From Kastovskya adunca ATA6-11-RM4 (lineage in GTDB: Bacteria > Cyanobacteriota > Cyanobacteriia > Cyanobacteriales > Coleofasciculaceae), in assembly GCA_019359445.1 (NCBI GenBank), contig JAHHHJ010000001.1:186001-250000 (forward strand): DNA of 64,000 nt, written 5' to 3'. This document shows, one piece after another, positions 27,059-35,549 of the stretch. Numbering within the stretch: position 1 is the stretch's first letter; every line of letters starts with the position of its first letter. Both the position numbers and the translations under genes were made by a program. Under the pieces are notes generated by a model. That model made no database searches and was not told where the DNA came from. It was given only the letters and a program-made list of their open reading frames with translations.

Positions 27059-27321
27059 CCTTGATTTTCACCAGCTTTTTTCAGCTTCTCCCGCAGTCTG
27101 GCAATCACAACCTCCCCATCAATCCCTTCCCCTTTATCAAGCTGTGCCATACCCACCGCTACTTTTTCCCTGGTTTCTTCCACCCATTTTTCATACTGCT
27201 TATCTCGCTCTTCAAGTAGCCGCAACGCCTCAACAATTACCTCATAAGCCGTTGCATACTTTCCACTTTTGAGCTTTTCTTGAATCAACTGCTCCTCTTC
27301 TGGTTTGAACGTGATATTCAT
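27055..27321 (-). CDS. parD: ParD-family antitoxin
   Basis: 88 residues. FKPEEEQLIQEKLKSGKYATAYEVIVEALRLLEERDK (in two parts) is the ribbon-helix-helix ParD/CopG pattern with a basic tail that would bind ParE. The ATG is at 27319-27321. It probably represses its own promoter. It lies directly after a second displaced hsdM-tail copy in the operon, with about 45 bases between. Confidence 0.88.
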   Translation of the reverse strand: MNITFKPEEEQLIQEKLKSGKYATAYEVIVEALRLLEERDKQYEKWVEETREKVAVGMAQLDKGEGIDGEVVIARLREKLKKAGENQG

Positions 27322-27366
27322 CCTCTTAAAAACTCCTAATTTGATTAACTTAATTGTACTAACGCA

Positions 27367-27501
27367 TCAAAGATTCAAGATTTGTGCCACATTCTCAGCA
27401 ATCCTCTCCTCTAATTCTCGCGCCTCAACATTAAGACTTTCTAACTCCTCATTCAACTCTTCCAGCCGTTTGGCAAAATCAAAATTTTCCGCCTTTGGCA
27501 T
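27367..27501 (-). pseudogene. duplicated hsdM 3'-tail fragment (44 codons)
   Basis: [20 protein letters not shown], then [18 protein letters not shown] and AQILNL with a stop: nearly the same as the C-terminus of HsdM (28128-28260), including the stop and the next bases. The DNA similarity runs about 130 bases with roughly one difference in ten. It might be expressed as a small coiled-coil protein, but it most likely marks a duplication made when the DUF4926/DUF6883 pair was inserted. Confidence 0.65.
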
Positions 27502-27523
27502 TTGCTTTAAAAGCGCGATCGCC

Positions 27524-27757
27524 TCAAGCTTGAACTAACATTTCTTCTGTCAATTTGTAATAATGTAAAACAATCAGTTGATTAGCATTTAAAGTCTCTA
27601 TTGCATAAGTACAACCATTCAAATCGCTAAACTCAATTTCAAAAACTCCCGGTTCGTACACTTCAACAATCGTTCCAACCTGACCTCGATATAATTCAAG
27701 CTCTGGTAAATCTTCTAGGAGTGCCACCACATCCAATAACTTAATTTGTGGGTTCAT
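27524..27757 (-). CDS. DUF4926 domain-containing protein
   Basis: 77 residues: [39 protein letters not shown] (read in two parts), then [20 protein letters not shown]. This beta-rich, SH3-like small protein matches DUF4926. It is common in cyanobacteria beside DUF6883 and behaves genomically like one half of a toxin-antitoxin or immunity pair. No function is established. Confidence 0.8.
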   Translation of the reverse strand: MNPQIKLLDVVALLEDLPELELYRGQVGTIVEVYEPGVFEIEFSDLNGCTYAIETLNANQLIVLHYYKLTEEMLVQA

Positions 27758-27766
27758 ATTCCCTCC

Positions 27767-28108
27767 CTATTTCTTCTTACAGAACAAAAAAGTAACCAAT
27801 CGCGGAAACTTTTCCTCATCACGAACAAGCCAAACACTGCGAACCCTTGCCTGTTTGTCCTCTCTAACCATCAAAAAATCTACTCTATATTTCTGCCCAT
27901 ATGGATTGCATTTATCGAGAACAGCATCAGTAATTTGGATAGCTTGTATCAATGCAGTTCTTAACTCATCAGCATCATCAATCCCAATCCCTAAAGCCGA
28001 TTGAAAAACCCGCGCTTTGTGTTGACCATCTGAATGTCTCGGATTGAGACAGTAACCTGATAGTTTTTCCTCATCAATAATAGCTTGCTCAGGATTGGGG
28101 AGCCTCAT
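27767..28108 (-). CDS. DUF6883 domain-containing protein
   Basis: 113 residues. LPNPEQAIIDEEKLSGYCL, then NPRHSDGQHKARVFQSALGI and VRSVWLVRDEEKFPRLVTFLF, matches DUF6883 as I recall it. The conserved H in GQHKARVF and the acidic residues suggest an enzyme-like or toxin-like fold, but this is unproven. It is followed after 9 bases by DUF4926, its usual partner. Confidence 0.75.
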   Translation of the reverse strand: MRLPNPEQAIIDEEKLSGYCLNPRHSDGQHKARVFQSALGIGIDDADELRTALIQAIQITDAVLDKCNPYGQKYRVDFLMVREDKQARVRSVWLVRDEEKFPRLVTFLFCKKK

Positions 28109-28127
28109 ATAGTAATAGGCTCATTCA

Positions 28128-29741
28128 TCAAAGATTCAAAATTTGTGCCACATTCTCAGCAATCCTCTCCTCTAATTCTCGCGCTTCAACATTAAGAATT
28201 TCCAACTCCTCATTCAACTCTTCCAACCGTTCCGCAAAATCAAAATCCTCCGCTTCCTTCCGTTGGGCCACCCCCACATAACGCCCAGGATTGAGACTCC
28301 ATCCCTGCGCCTCAATCTCAGCCAACGTCGCCACCTTGCACAATCCCGCCACATCCCGATAAGCCCCCTCCGGGAACGTCTCAGCCAGCATTTCGGAGTC
28401 AGCACCCGTCACTACCGCTTCCCCTCGGTACAGCCGCACAATATTCGAGATAAACTCAACCTGTTCTTCGCTAAAATCCCGATGGGCGCGGTCAATCTGA
28501 CGATAAATATGCCGCGCATCAATAAATAACACCTTTTCCTTGCGAGGGAGACGTTCCACCGGAACGTCTCTACGACATTTCCCCCTGTCCAAAAACCACA
28601 GCGTACAGGGCAGCGTCACCGTGTAGAAGAAATTAGACCCGATCGCAATCATCACATCCACCGCCCCCTTTTCAATCAACTGGCGGCGAATCTCCAACTC
28701 AGAACCCCGCGCATCCGACGCCGAGTTTGCCATGACAAACCCCGCCCGTCCGTTCTGATTTAAAGCACTATAAAATAACTGAATCCAGAGGTAATTGGCA
28801 TTGTCCACGGTCGGAACACCAAAGGGATAGTGAGCGCGATCGCTCTTTATCTTCTCCCTATCCACCCCATTGACATTAAATGGCGGATTCGCCATCACAA
28901 AGTCAAACGCCCCGATGCTGTCTTGAGCATCTTTGTCATAAGTGGCGCTGTTGTGAATATCTTGGTAATAAGTATTGCCCTCGCGAATGTTGCGTAACCC
29001 AGAAACCCCATGAACAGCCAAGTTCATCTGACAGAGTTTCACCGTTCCGTCTACCTTCTCCTGCCCGTAGACACTAATCACCTTATTCGGGTCTTGATTT
29101 AATTTATTGCGAATCCGCACCGCACTCTGCACGAACATCCCGCCAGCACCACAGGCAGGGTCTAAAATTCGCCCGTAATCAGGCTCTATCACCTCTACAA
29201 TCAGCTTTACCAATGAAATTGGGGTAAAAAACTCCCCGCCTTTCTGCCCTTCCTTCTGAGCAAAATTTCCCAGGAAATACTGATAAATCTCCCCAAACGC
29301 ATCCTCAGTAATCCCTTCTCTGGGTATCCGGTTGAGGATTTTCAGCAACTCCCGCAGAATCGGCTTTTCCAAACGGTTGTAATCTCTGGGCAAAGCACCG
29401 CCGAGTTCCTCATTCTCATCTGCGATCACTTTCATTGCCGCATTAATCGCCCCGCCAATATCCGCCGCTTCCGGCAGATTGAGCAAATAATCGAAACGGG
29501 CTTCATCCGGTAGAAACAACGCCCCCTTTGCCTGGTAATTCTCTTTACCGACTGTGCGTCGCCTGCTACTCCTGCCTGCCAACTCCTGCTCGACTAAAGC
29601 AAACTTATAATCAGCGTAGAGAAGAAAAATCAGCCCCAACACTGGCACCGAGTATTCAGAGGGTTTGAGCTTCGAGTTCGCTCTGAGTTCATCCGCTGCT
29701 TCCCAAAGGCGCTTTTCAATCTCGGTGTAATTGGCTGGCAT
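28128..29741 (-). CDS. hsdM: type I restriction enzyme methylase subunit HsdM
   Basis: 537 residues. An N-terminal helical domain (about 1-140) is followed by an adenine-N6 methylase with motif [14 protein letters not shown] (near residue 192) and motif [12 protein letters not shown]. The C-terminus is a coiled coil ([20 protein letters not shown] and so on) that contacts HsdS. One palindromic repeat is inserted in frame at about residues 391-397 (RDVPVERL, between WFLDRGKC and KVLFIDAR). The gene opens the operon. Its last ~130 bases occur again, shortened, at 27366-27500 and 26359-26420. Confidence 0.95.
   Translation of the reverse strand: MPANYTEIEKRLWEAADELRANSKLKPSEYSVPVLGLIFLLYADYKFALVEQELAGRSSRRRTVGKENYQAKGALFLPDEARFDYLLNLPEAADIGGAINAAMKVIADENEELGGALPRDYNRLEKPILRELLKILNRIPREGITEDAFGEIYQYFLGNFAQKEGQKGGEFFTPISLVKLIVEVIEPDYGRILDPACGAGGMFVQSAVRIRNKLNQDPNKVISVYGQEKVDGTVKLCQMNLAVHGVSGLRNIREGNTYYQDIHNSATYDKDAQDSIGAFDFVMANPPFNVNGVDREKIKSDRAHYPFGVPTVDNANYLWIQLFYSALNQNGRAGFVMANSASDARGSELEIRRQLIEKGAVDVMIAIGSNFFYTVTLPCTLWFLDRGKCRRDVPVERLPRKEKVLFIDARHIYRQIDRAHRDFSEEQVEFISNIVRLYRGEAVVTGADSEMLAETFPEGAYRDVAGLCKVATLAEIEAQGWSLNPGRYVGVAQRKEAEDFDFAERLEELNEELEILNVEARELEERIAENVAQILNL
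28549..28569. repeat. palindromic element inside hsdM (copy 3)
   Basis: AGACGTTCC-ACC-GGAACGTCT in the hsdM frame, encoding RDVPVERL on the minus strand. Same 21-base core as the two copies in hsdR. Confidence 0.75.
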
Positions 29742-29949
29742 CGTTAAATTACTCTATCGTTTCCCAAGGTTTCGCCGCCCTGTGGCTGGCTGAACTATTT
29801 TAATTTAGGCGATGACGCATTTTTCGCAACTCAAGAGTACGCTGACTCCAGCCTCCAGCCAAAGATAGGGCTTTCCTCTTCGGAGTAATTATTTGCTGTT
29901 GTTTGGTTACAAATATAAGAGTTACGCAGTACAGAGGAAGATCAGTTCC

Positions 29950-30582
29950 ATGTTCGCAGTAGTCACCCCAGAAAAAATCCACTTACCTCCAGGCGCAGTC
30001 ATGCGGCTACCTGGTAGTTGGCAAGACTATAAAGCACTAAGTCAACAGTTGGGCGATCGCTCAATTCCTCGGATCAAATATCGACCGGGAGAGATTTTGT
30101 TGATGTCACCCTTACCCGAACACGGACGTAAAGCAAATATACTTGCCGATGTTGTCAAAGTTTTGCTTGATTCTTTGGCGCAGGAATACGAAGCCTTCAC
30201 GCCAGTGACGATGGAACTGCCAGAAGAAAGCGGCATCGAACCGGACTACTGCTTTTATATCGATAACTGGGAAGCCGTTGCAGGCAAAGATCGCATCAAC
30301 TGGAGCGTTGAACCGCCACCCGATTTAGTTATTGAGATAGACGTAACCAGCTACACGGATGCGAATGACTACTTACCCTATCGAGTGCCGGAAGTTTGGT
30401 TATTTAAAAAGAACCAGCTTGCAATTCATGGCTTGCAGGATAATAGCTACGTTCGCACTAACAACAGCCGCTATTTCCCTAATATGAATGTCTCAGAGAT
30501 TGTCCGAGAGTGTTTGCAAATTGCCTACGAGCGTAACACTAGCGCGGCAATTCGGGAGTTGCGTCGGAAGTTGGCGACGTGA
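29950..30582 (+). CDS. Uma2-family (DUF820) putative restriction endonuclease
   Basis: 210 residues. RIKYRPGEILLMSPLPEHGRKANILADV, IEPDYCFYIDN and PPPDLVIEIDVTSYT are the characteristic blocks of the Uma2/DUF820 family (PD-(D/E)xK fold, with D in PD and ExD in the core). Very many copies exist in cyanobacterial genomes. The function is unknown. The ATG at 29950 is chosen over an upstream in-frame start at 29893, since the family block begins soon after. It is divergent from hsdM. Confidence 0.88.
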   Translation: MFAVVTPEKIHLPPGAVMRLPGSWQDYKALSQQLGDRSIPRIKYRPGEILLMSPLPEHGRKANILADVVKVLLDSLAQEYEAFTPVTMELPEESGIEPDYCFYIDNWEAVAGKDRINWSVEPPPDLVIEIDVTSYTDANDYLPYRVPEVWLFKKNQLAIHGLQDNSYVRTNNSRYFPNMNVSEIVRECLQIAYERNTSAAIRELRRKLAT

Positions 30583-30585
30583 GGA

Positions 30586-31542
30586 TTAATCTCTATCAAC
30601 TGAAGGCGACTGAGCAAATCCTCCAACTTCGGAAAGGAGGTACAAAGGTCTACCTTTAACTTCCTCGTAGATGCGCCCGATGTACTCTCCTAGAATGCCA
30701 ATGCTGACTAGCTGAACAGCACCGAGAAAGAAAATTGCAATCAGAATGCTGGCAAAACCCGTGATGGGAGACGTAGGGGCAACAATCCGCCAGTACAGCA
30801 CCAAAATTGCCATCAAAATCGCTACGGCGGCGGCGAGTAAGCCGATGAAGGTTGCCATGCGTAAGGGAACGATGGAGAAGGAAACTAGGGCATTAATCGC
30901 CAACGCCATCGACTTACTGAAGGTGTATTTCACCTCCCCAGCAAAGCGGGGGTCGCGTTCAAAGCGAATCGAAGTCTGTCGCCAGCCCACCCAGGAACGC
31001 AATCCGCGAATGTAGCGGTTCCGTTCTGGCATAGTGTTGAGGGCATCGACAACTTTGCGATCCATTAAGCAAAAATCCCCCGTATCTGTGGGAATTTCAA
31101 TATCTGCCAGTCGTCGCAGGAGGCGATAAAACAAGTAAGCGGGGAGGCGTTTTAGCCAGCCTTCTTGGCGGCGGCGGGTGCGTTGGGCGTAGACGACTTG
31201 ATAGCCTTCTTGCCACTTTTCAATCAGACTAGGGATTAACTCTGGGGGGTCTTGCAAATCGGCATCGAGAACAACGATCGCTTGACCCCGGACAAAGTTT
31301 AAACCCGCTGTAACTGCAATTTGATGACCAAAGTTACGGGCGAGGCTGATATAGCAAACGCGGGGGTCTTTTTCATTCAACTCGCGCAGCATCTGCAAAG
31401 AGCGATCGCGACTCCCATCATTCACCAAAATCAACTCTACCTCACCCAACTGCGCCATCACTGCACTGAGGCGGCGGTACAGTTCGGGAAGGCTATTTTC
31501 CTCGTTATAAATCGGAACAACTAGAGAATAGGTTGGGAACAT
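30586..31542 (-). CDS. family 2 glycosyltransferase, GtrB/DPM-like, membrane-bound
   Basis: 318 residues from the ATG at 31540-31542. The GT-A part has [32 protein letters not shown] and [13 protein letters not shown] (DxD region). Two C-terminal membrane helices ([20 protein letters not shown] and [20 protein letters not shown]) with [18 protein letters not shown] complete the GtrB pattern. Such enzymes load a sugar onto undecaprenyl phosphate. Upstream, an open frame of 40 codons is made of the (GCACCCCT)n repeat and is not taken as coding. Confidence 0.9.
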   Translation of the reverse strand: MFPTYSLVVPIYNEENSLPELYRRLSAVMAQLGEVELILVNDGSRDRSLQMLRELNEKDPRVCYISLARNFGHQIAVTAGLNFVRGQAIVVLDADLQDPPELIPSLIEKWQEGYQVVYAQRTRRRQEGWLKRLPAYLFYRLLRRLADIEIPTDTGDFCLMDRKVVDALNTMPERNRYIRGLRSWVGWRQTSIRFERDPRFAGEVKYTFSKSMALAINALVSFSIVPLRMATFIGLLAAAVAILMAILVLYWRIVAPTSPITGFASILIAIFFLGAVQLVSIGILGEYIGRIYEEVKGRPLYLLSEVGGFAQSPSVDRD

Positions 31543-31592
31543 GGTGAAGTAAAGGATGAAGTATGAAGTATGAAGTAAGAGGTTCTCCCCTA

Positions 31593-31651
31593 GCACCCCT
31601 GCACCCCTGCACCCCTGCACCCCTGCACCCCTGCACCCCCCTGCACCCCCG
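31593..31651. repeat. tandem (GCACCCCT)n simple repeat
   Basis: About seven units of GCACCCCT, some with an extra C, between the glycosyltransferase start and the purE stop. A cyanobacterial low-complexity spacer; no hairpin or gene. Confidence 0.85.
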
Positions 31652-31663
31652 CTCCCCTGCACC

Positions 31664-32194
31664 TCATCCCCCCATCCCCTGCAAATATTGCTGATAGCCT
31701 ATTTCATCTAGTTTCTCTTGCTTGTGCATTACGGAATTGGCTAGGTCTTGTCGATATTGCTGGACTTGCTTGAGGAGTTCTGGGTTGTGAGATGCCAGGA
31801 TTTGTACGGCTAGTAACCCGGCATTCTTTGCATTGCCGATCGCTACGGTTGCCACAGGGATACCTCCAGGCATTTGCACGATGGAGTAGAGGGAGTCAAC
31901 GCCCTGTAAGTGACGGCTGGCTACTGGGACGCCAATTACAGGTAAGGGGGTGAGGGCTGCTACCATACCGGGGAGATGGGCAGCACCTCCAGCACCGGCG
32001 ATAATTACCTTAATCCCGCGTTCGTGGGCCGTTTGGGCGTATTTCACCATGCGCTCTGGGGTGCGGTGGGCAGAAACGATCGCCACTTCACAAGGGACGC
32101 CGAAGTCTTCGCAAACAGCGATCGCATCTTGCATTGTAGGCAAGTCAGAATCGCTGCCCATGATCACGCCAATCAAGGGGTTGTCATTGGTCAT
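31664..32194 (-). CDS. purE: N5-carboxyaminoimidazole ribonucleotide mutase (PurE)
   Basis: 176 residues from the ATG at 32192-32194. [26 protein letters not shown] and [27 protein letters not shown] are the PurE active-site blocks. It converts N5-CAIR to CAIR in purine synthesis. No purK is adjacent. The upstream 18 codons in the open frame lack a good start. It is divergent from nagA. Confidence 0.95.
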   Translation of the reverse strand: MTNDNPLIGVIMGSDSDLPTMQDAIAVCEDFGVPCEVAIVSAHRTPERMVKYAQTAHERGIKVIIAGAGGAAHLPGMVAALTPLPVIGVPVASRHLQGVDSLYSIVQMPGGIPVATVAIGNAKNAGLLAVQILASHNPELLKQVQQYRQDLANSVMHKQEKLDEIGYQQYLQGMGG

Positions 32195-32248
32195 TAGTCG
32201 TCGATCGTTGAGTATTCTTAACAAAGGATAAAGCGATCGTAGCGACAA

Positions 32249-33493
32249 ATGACTCCGAATCTGGATATTATCAAGGCGCGGCTACCAGGATACCGAGATT
32301 TGCAACATCTCCGGATTCGTGAGGGTGCGATCGCGGCAATAACCCCAATGAGTGAGTGGGTGCAACTGAACGATCCCCCCCAGCCTCCCTTCAAAGAGGG
32401 GGAGGAAGAATTTACTGGGGTAACCACAGAAAGTTTCTCCCCATCCCCCCAACTCCTAGACTTAGCGGGGGATTGGCTGTCACTGGGGGGAGTTGACCTG
32501 CAAATCAATGGCGGCTTAGGGTTAGCGTTTACTGACCTTGATGCAACCCATAGGGACAAATTGCCGGAAATTGGTCAATTTCTGTGGAATCAGGGGGTTG
32601 ATGGCTATTTACCAACCTTGGTGACAACATCAGTAGAGAAGATTGGGCGATCGCTTCGTGTCTTTGCCGAATTCCTGAATCACAGAGGGAAGGAGGTAGA
32701 GCCAAAAGCAGTTGCTCAAATCCTTGGCGTCCACCTAGAAGGGCCATTTTTAAACCCCGACAAGCGAGGCGCACATCCGGCAGAGTTTTTGTTACCCCTG
32801 ACGATTGAGAATGTCAAGCGGGTGTTAGGTGATTACGCCCACGTTGTCAAGGTGATGACTCTCGCGCCAGAGTTAGACACTACCGGGGAAGTGATTCCCT
32901 ATTTGCGTTCCCTCGGCATTACCATCAGTCTCGGTCACTCCCTAGCCAGCGCTACCCAAGCGGAAGCCTCCTTTAGACTCGGTGCATCCATGGTGACTCA
33001 TGCCTTCAATGCCATGCCAGGACTGCATCACCGAGAACCAGGATTGCTAGGTGCTGCCTTAGTTTATCCCGGCGTACAGTGTGGCTTAATTGCCGATGGG
33101 CAGCATGTCTCTCCGGCTATGATGCAATTGCTATTGCGGGCTAGTGGGTACGAAGAGGGAATTTTCCTCGTCAGCGATGCTTTAGCCCCCATCGGACTCC
33201 CAGATGGCGTTTATCCTTGGGACTCGCGCCAAATTGAGGTAAAACACGGCACTGCCCGCTTACCGGATGGTACGCTTTCGGGGACAACGCTGCCGCTATT
33301 GGTGGGGGTGCAGAATTTGGTGCGGTGGGGGATTTGTGAGGCGGAGAAGGCGATTTCCCTGGCTACCGATGCTCCACGACGAGCAATTGGGCTATCAGGG
33401 CTGAGTGTAGGACAACCCGCCCAACTGTTGCGCTGGCACTCAGAAGCATCGACAACAGAACTCACCTGGCAGCGATTATCCTCAAAAAGTTAG
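32249..33493 (+). CDS. nagA: N-acetylglucosamine-6-phosphate deacetylase
   Basis: 414 residues, amidohydrolase fold. [39 protein letters not shown] and [10 protein letters not shown] carry the metal and substrate ligands of NagA. It removes acetate from GlcNAc-6-P in cell-wall recycling. About residues 41-60 ([14 protein letters not shown] and following) form an insertion made of a cyanobacterial palindromic repeat in the beta-rich N-terminal region, before [16 protein letters not shown]. Its stop overlaps the S4-protein stop by four bases. Confidence 0.92.
   Translation: MTPNLDIIKARLPGYRDLQHLRIREGAIAAITPMSEWVQLNDPPQPPFKEGEEEFTGVTTESFSPSPQLLDLAGDWLSLGGVDLQINGGLGLAFTDLDATHRDKLPEIGQFLWNQGVDGYLPTLVTTSVEKIGRSLRVFAEFLNHRGKEVEPKAVAQILGVHLEGPFLNPDKRGAHPAEFLLPLTIENVKRVLGDYAHVVKVMTLAPELDTTGEVIPYLRSLGITISLGHSLASATQAEASFRLGASMVTHAFNAMPGLHHREPGLLGAALVYPGVQCGLIADGQHVSPAMMQLLLRASGYEEGIFLVSDALAPIGLPDGVYPWDSRQIEVKHGTARLPDGTLSGTTLPLLVGVQNLVRWGICEAEKAISLATDAPRRAIGLSGLSVGQPAQLLRWHSEASTTELTWQRLSSKS
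32370..32405. repeat. palindromic cyanobacterial repeat inside nagA
   Basis: CGATCCCCCCCAGCCTCCCT then TCAAAGAGGGGGAGG: C-rich and G-rich arms that can fold back. It is the same type as the intergenic CCCCCCTT...AAGGGGGG repeats, here read as [11 protein letters not shown] in the NagA frame. Confidence 0.6.
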
Positions 33494-33693
33494 TTTAATT
33501 CAACCCTGTAGGTTCTGCCTTCGATGGTGACGCGATCGCCTGACACCAACTTGCGTCCCCGCCGCGTCTCAAGCGCATCATTTACCATCACCTCCTCTCC
33601 TTGAATCATCAGCTTAGCTTCGCCACCCGTCTGGGCAATCCCCATAAATTTTAGAAATTGGTCGAGTTTAATTGTCGGTGCGTCTGTCGTCAT
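33490..33693 (-). CDS. S4-domain RNA-binding protein (YbcJ-like)
   Basis: 67 residues. IKLDQFLKFMGIAQTGGEAKLMIQ, then VMVNDALETRRGRKLVSGDRVTI, is a complete stand-alone S4 fold. Such proteins bind structured RNA, probably rRNA. The ATG is at 33691-33693. The stop overlaps that of nagA (convergent, four bases). Confidence 0.9.
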   Translation of the reverse strand: MTTDAPTIKLDQFLKFMGIAQTGGEAKLMIQGEEVMVNDALETRRGRKLVSGDRVTIEGRTYRVELN

Positions 33694-33855
33694 AAAACGT
33701 CCTCAATTCCCTCTCGATTTATGAAGAACAACAAATCTTGAAGTACTGATAATAACGTGCCGATAGTCATGACGAATCCTCATTGAGCGCTCAAAGCGAT
33801 CGCCGGGCATTTGGTAAAGTATTAGACCATCCCCATCCACAATCAAAAACTCAAT

Positions 33856-34542
33856 ATGAACACCGTTGATGACAAAACTGTTGTCAGAGAGTATTTCAAC
33901 TCCACCGGATTTGACCGCTGGCGCAGGATTTATGGCGACGGCGAAGTCAGCAAAGTACAGCTTGATATCCGCACTGGACATCAACAGACGGTTGATAACG
34001 TGCTGGCTTGGCTGCAAGATGACGGCAACATAGAACAATTAACCATTTGTGATGCGGGTTGTGGCGTTGGTAGCCTCAGCATTCCCTTAGCACAATCCGG
34101 GGCGAAAGTTTTTGCCAGCGATATCTCTGAGCAAATGGTAGGTGAAGCCAAGGAACGTGCTCAGGCAGTCTTGGGTGAGGCAAACAGCCCTATCTTCACT
34201 GTGCAGGATTTGGAAGCCCTCAGCGGCAAGTACCACACCGTTATTTGCCTAGATGTCTTGATTCACTATCCCCAAGACAAAGCCGCACAGATGATTGCTC
34301 ACTTAGCCTCTTTGGCAGAGTCGCGCCTGATTCTCAGCTTTGCGCCGAAAACCTTGGGCTTGAGTCTACTCAAAAAAATCGGCAGTTTCTTCCCTGGTTC
34401 CAGTAAAGCAACTCGTGCCTACCTACACCGGGAAGCCGATGTCATCAACATCCTGGAAAGCCAAGGTTTCAAGATTCAGCGCAGTGGCATGACGAGTACT
34501 CGCTTTTACTTCTCTCGCCTTCTAGAAGCTACCCGTAACTGA
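33856..34542 (+). CDS. chlM: magnesium protoporphyrin IX O-methyltransferase
   Basis: 228 residues. The SAM-binding motif is ICDAGCGVGSLSIPLAQSGA. VREYFNSTGFDRWRRIYGDG at the N-terminus and SFAPKT...LLKKIGSFFPGSSKATRAYLH toward the C-terminus match ChlM/BchM closely. It methylates Mg-protoporphyrin IX in chlorophyll synthesis. The ATG at 33856 is in good agreement with family length. A minus-strand frame across its start (33703-34038) is a shadow. Confidence 0.95.
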   Translation: MNTVDDKTVVREYFNSTGFDRWRRIYGDGEVSKVQLDIRTGHQQTVDNVLAWLQDDGNIEQLTICDAGCGVGSLSIPLAQSGAKVFASDISEQMVGEAKERAQAVLGEANSPIFTVQDLEALSGKYHTVICLDVLIHYPQDKAAQMIAHLASLAESRLILSFAPKTLGLSLLKKIGSFFPGSSKATRAYLHREADVINILESQGFKIQRSGMTSTRFYFSRLLEATRN

Positions 34543-34649
34543 GGTTAAAATCGCGGCAACACCAGGAATTTTCGCCCTCTTTGCCCAGGGAAAAAATCTC
34601 TAAAAGTTGCCGCCATCTTCTTCCTCAACCCTACTAACTCAATCCCTCT

Positions 34650-34677
34650 GACTCAGGACTCAGGACTCAGGACTCAG
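34650..34677. repeat. tandem heptamer (GACTCAG)4
   Basis: Four exact copies of GACTCAG, 14 bases before the next gene start. A simple tandem repeat; it lies where the ribosome site or promoter of the next gene would be. Confidence 0.9.
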
Positions 34678-34690
34678 CACTCTTGCACCA

Positions 34691-35092
34691 ATGAAGCGGC
34701 TCAAAAAACTATCTGCGGGTTTACTCCTCACTCTCGGACTCATGTTCCTGATGGTGCCTGTTTACGTGCTGACGAAGGAAGATGCAACCGAACAGGATCA
34801 GGCAGATGCAATGGGAGGGCTTGTTTTAGGTGTGCCTGTTGTTGCTTGGGGAGGATGGCTGATGCGGCAGTTGTCTCGGCAAGGAGAGAGAGAATCACGC
34901 GATCGCCTCCACTCTACTTTTTACCATTTGCTCAAAGAAGGCAAGGGAAACGTTACTGTCATCCGCTTGGCAATGGAAGCAGAAGTTTCCGCCGCCACTG
35001 CGGAGCAATACTTAAATGAAAAAGCCAGAGAATTTGACGCTGACTTTTTAGTCAGTGATGAAGGTAGCATTTGCTATCATTTTCTTCTTTAG
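34691..35092 (+). CDS. small two-helix membrane protein, unknown function
   Basis: 133 residues. Two hydrophobic segments (LSAGLLLTLGLMFLMVPVYVL and GGLVLGVPVVAWGGWLM) come first, then a soluble part (RLHSTFYHLLKEGKGNVTV, AMEAEVSAATAEQYLNEKA) that resembles a winged-helix-like fold seen in other cyanobacterial proteins of this kind. I do not recognise a named family. It is 15 bases ahead of the DUF423 gene. Confidence 0.7.
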   Translation: MKRLKKLSAGLLLTLGLMFLMVPVYVLTKEDATEQDQADAMGGLVLGVPVVAWGGWLMRQLSRQGERESRDRLHSTFYHLLKEGKGNVTVIRLAMEAEVSAATAEQYLNEKAREFDADFLVSDEGSICYHFLL

Positions 35093-35107
35093 GATTATTG
35101 GACGATC

Positions 35108-35485
35108 GTGACTCGATTTTTCCTTGCCTTAGCTTCTCTGTTTGCCGGATTATCCGTCGCCGCTGGTGCCTTCGCCTCCCATGCCTTGAAAGCAAAACTG
35201 AGCGTGCGATCGCTAGAAGTATTTGAAACCGGGGCAAAATATCAGATGTACCATGCCCTGGCTCTTCTATTTGTGGTGTTGCTATTAAGTCGGGCAGAAG
35301 CCGCTCAAGGTCTGTTGACAGCAGCAGGATTTGCTTTTGTAGTCGGAATTTTGATTTTTTCTGGTAGTTTGTATGCCCTAGCGTTGACAGGAAATAGGCA
35401 GTTAGGGGCAATTACACCGCTAGGAGGAGTTGCCTTTCTTGTTGGTTGGGGGTGTTTATTTCTAGCGGCTTTTAGTTATAAGTAG
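35108..35485 (+). CDS. DUF423 domain-containing membrane protein
   Basis: 125 residues, four membrane segments. FAGLSVAAGAFASHALKAKL, then FETGAKYQMYHALALLFV and AITPLGGVAFLVGWGCLFLAA, is the DUF423 (YgdD/YwdK) pattern. Its function is unknown. It starts at the GTG at 35108 and is probably co-transcribed with the gene before it. Confidence 0.92.
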   Translation: MTRFFLALASLFAGLSVAAGAFASHALKAKLSVRSLEVFETGAKYQMYHALALLFVVLLLSRAEAAQGLLTAAGFAFVVGILIFSGSLYALALTGNRQLGAITPLGGVAFLVGWGCLFLAAFSYK

Positions 35486-35549
35486 TGTCTAGCTTAACCA
35501 CAACCATTTATTGAATTGGAGTAATTTTATGAGGCGTTCTACCGATGCC

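Noticed and set aside
31593-31651. Regular tandem units considered as a CRISPR array
   Set aside because: Units are 8 bases with no spacers; a simple repeat. No cas genes in the window.
31542-31662. 40-codon N-terminal extension of the glycosyltransferase
   Set aside because: Made entirely of the GCACCCCT repeat and AT-rich spacer; the family start is at the ATG 31540-31542.
33703-34038. 111-codon minus-strand frame across the start of chlM
   Set aside because: It overlaps 180 bases of a well-identified gene on the other strand and has no recognisable domain; best seen as a shadow.
34650-34677. GACTCAG tandem considered as plasmid-type iterons
   Set aside because: Only four units and no replication gene; a simple repeat.
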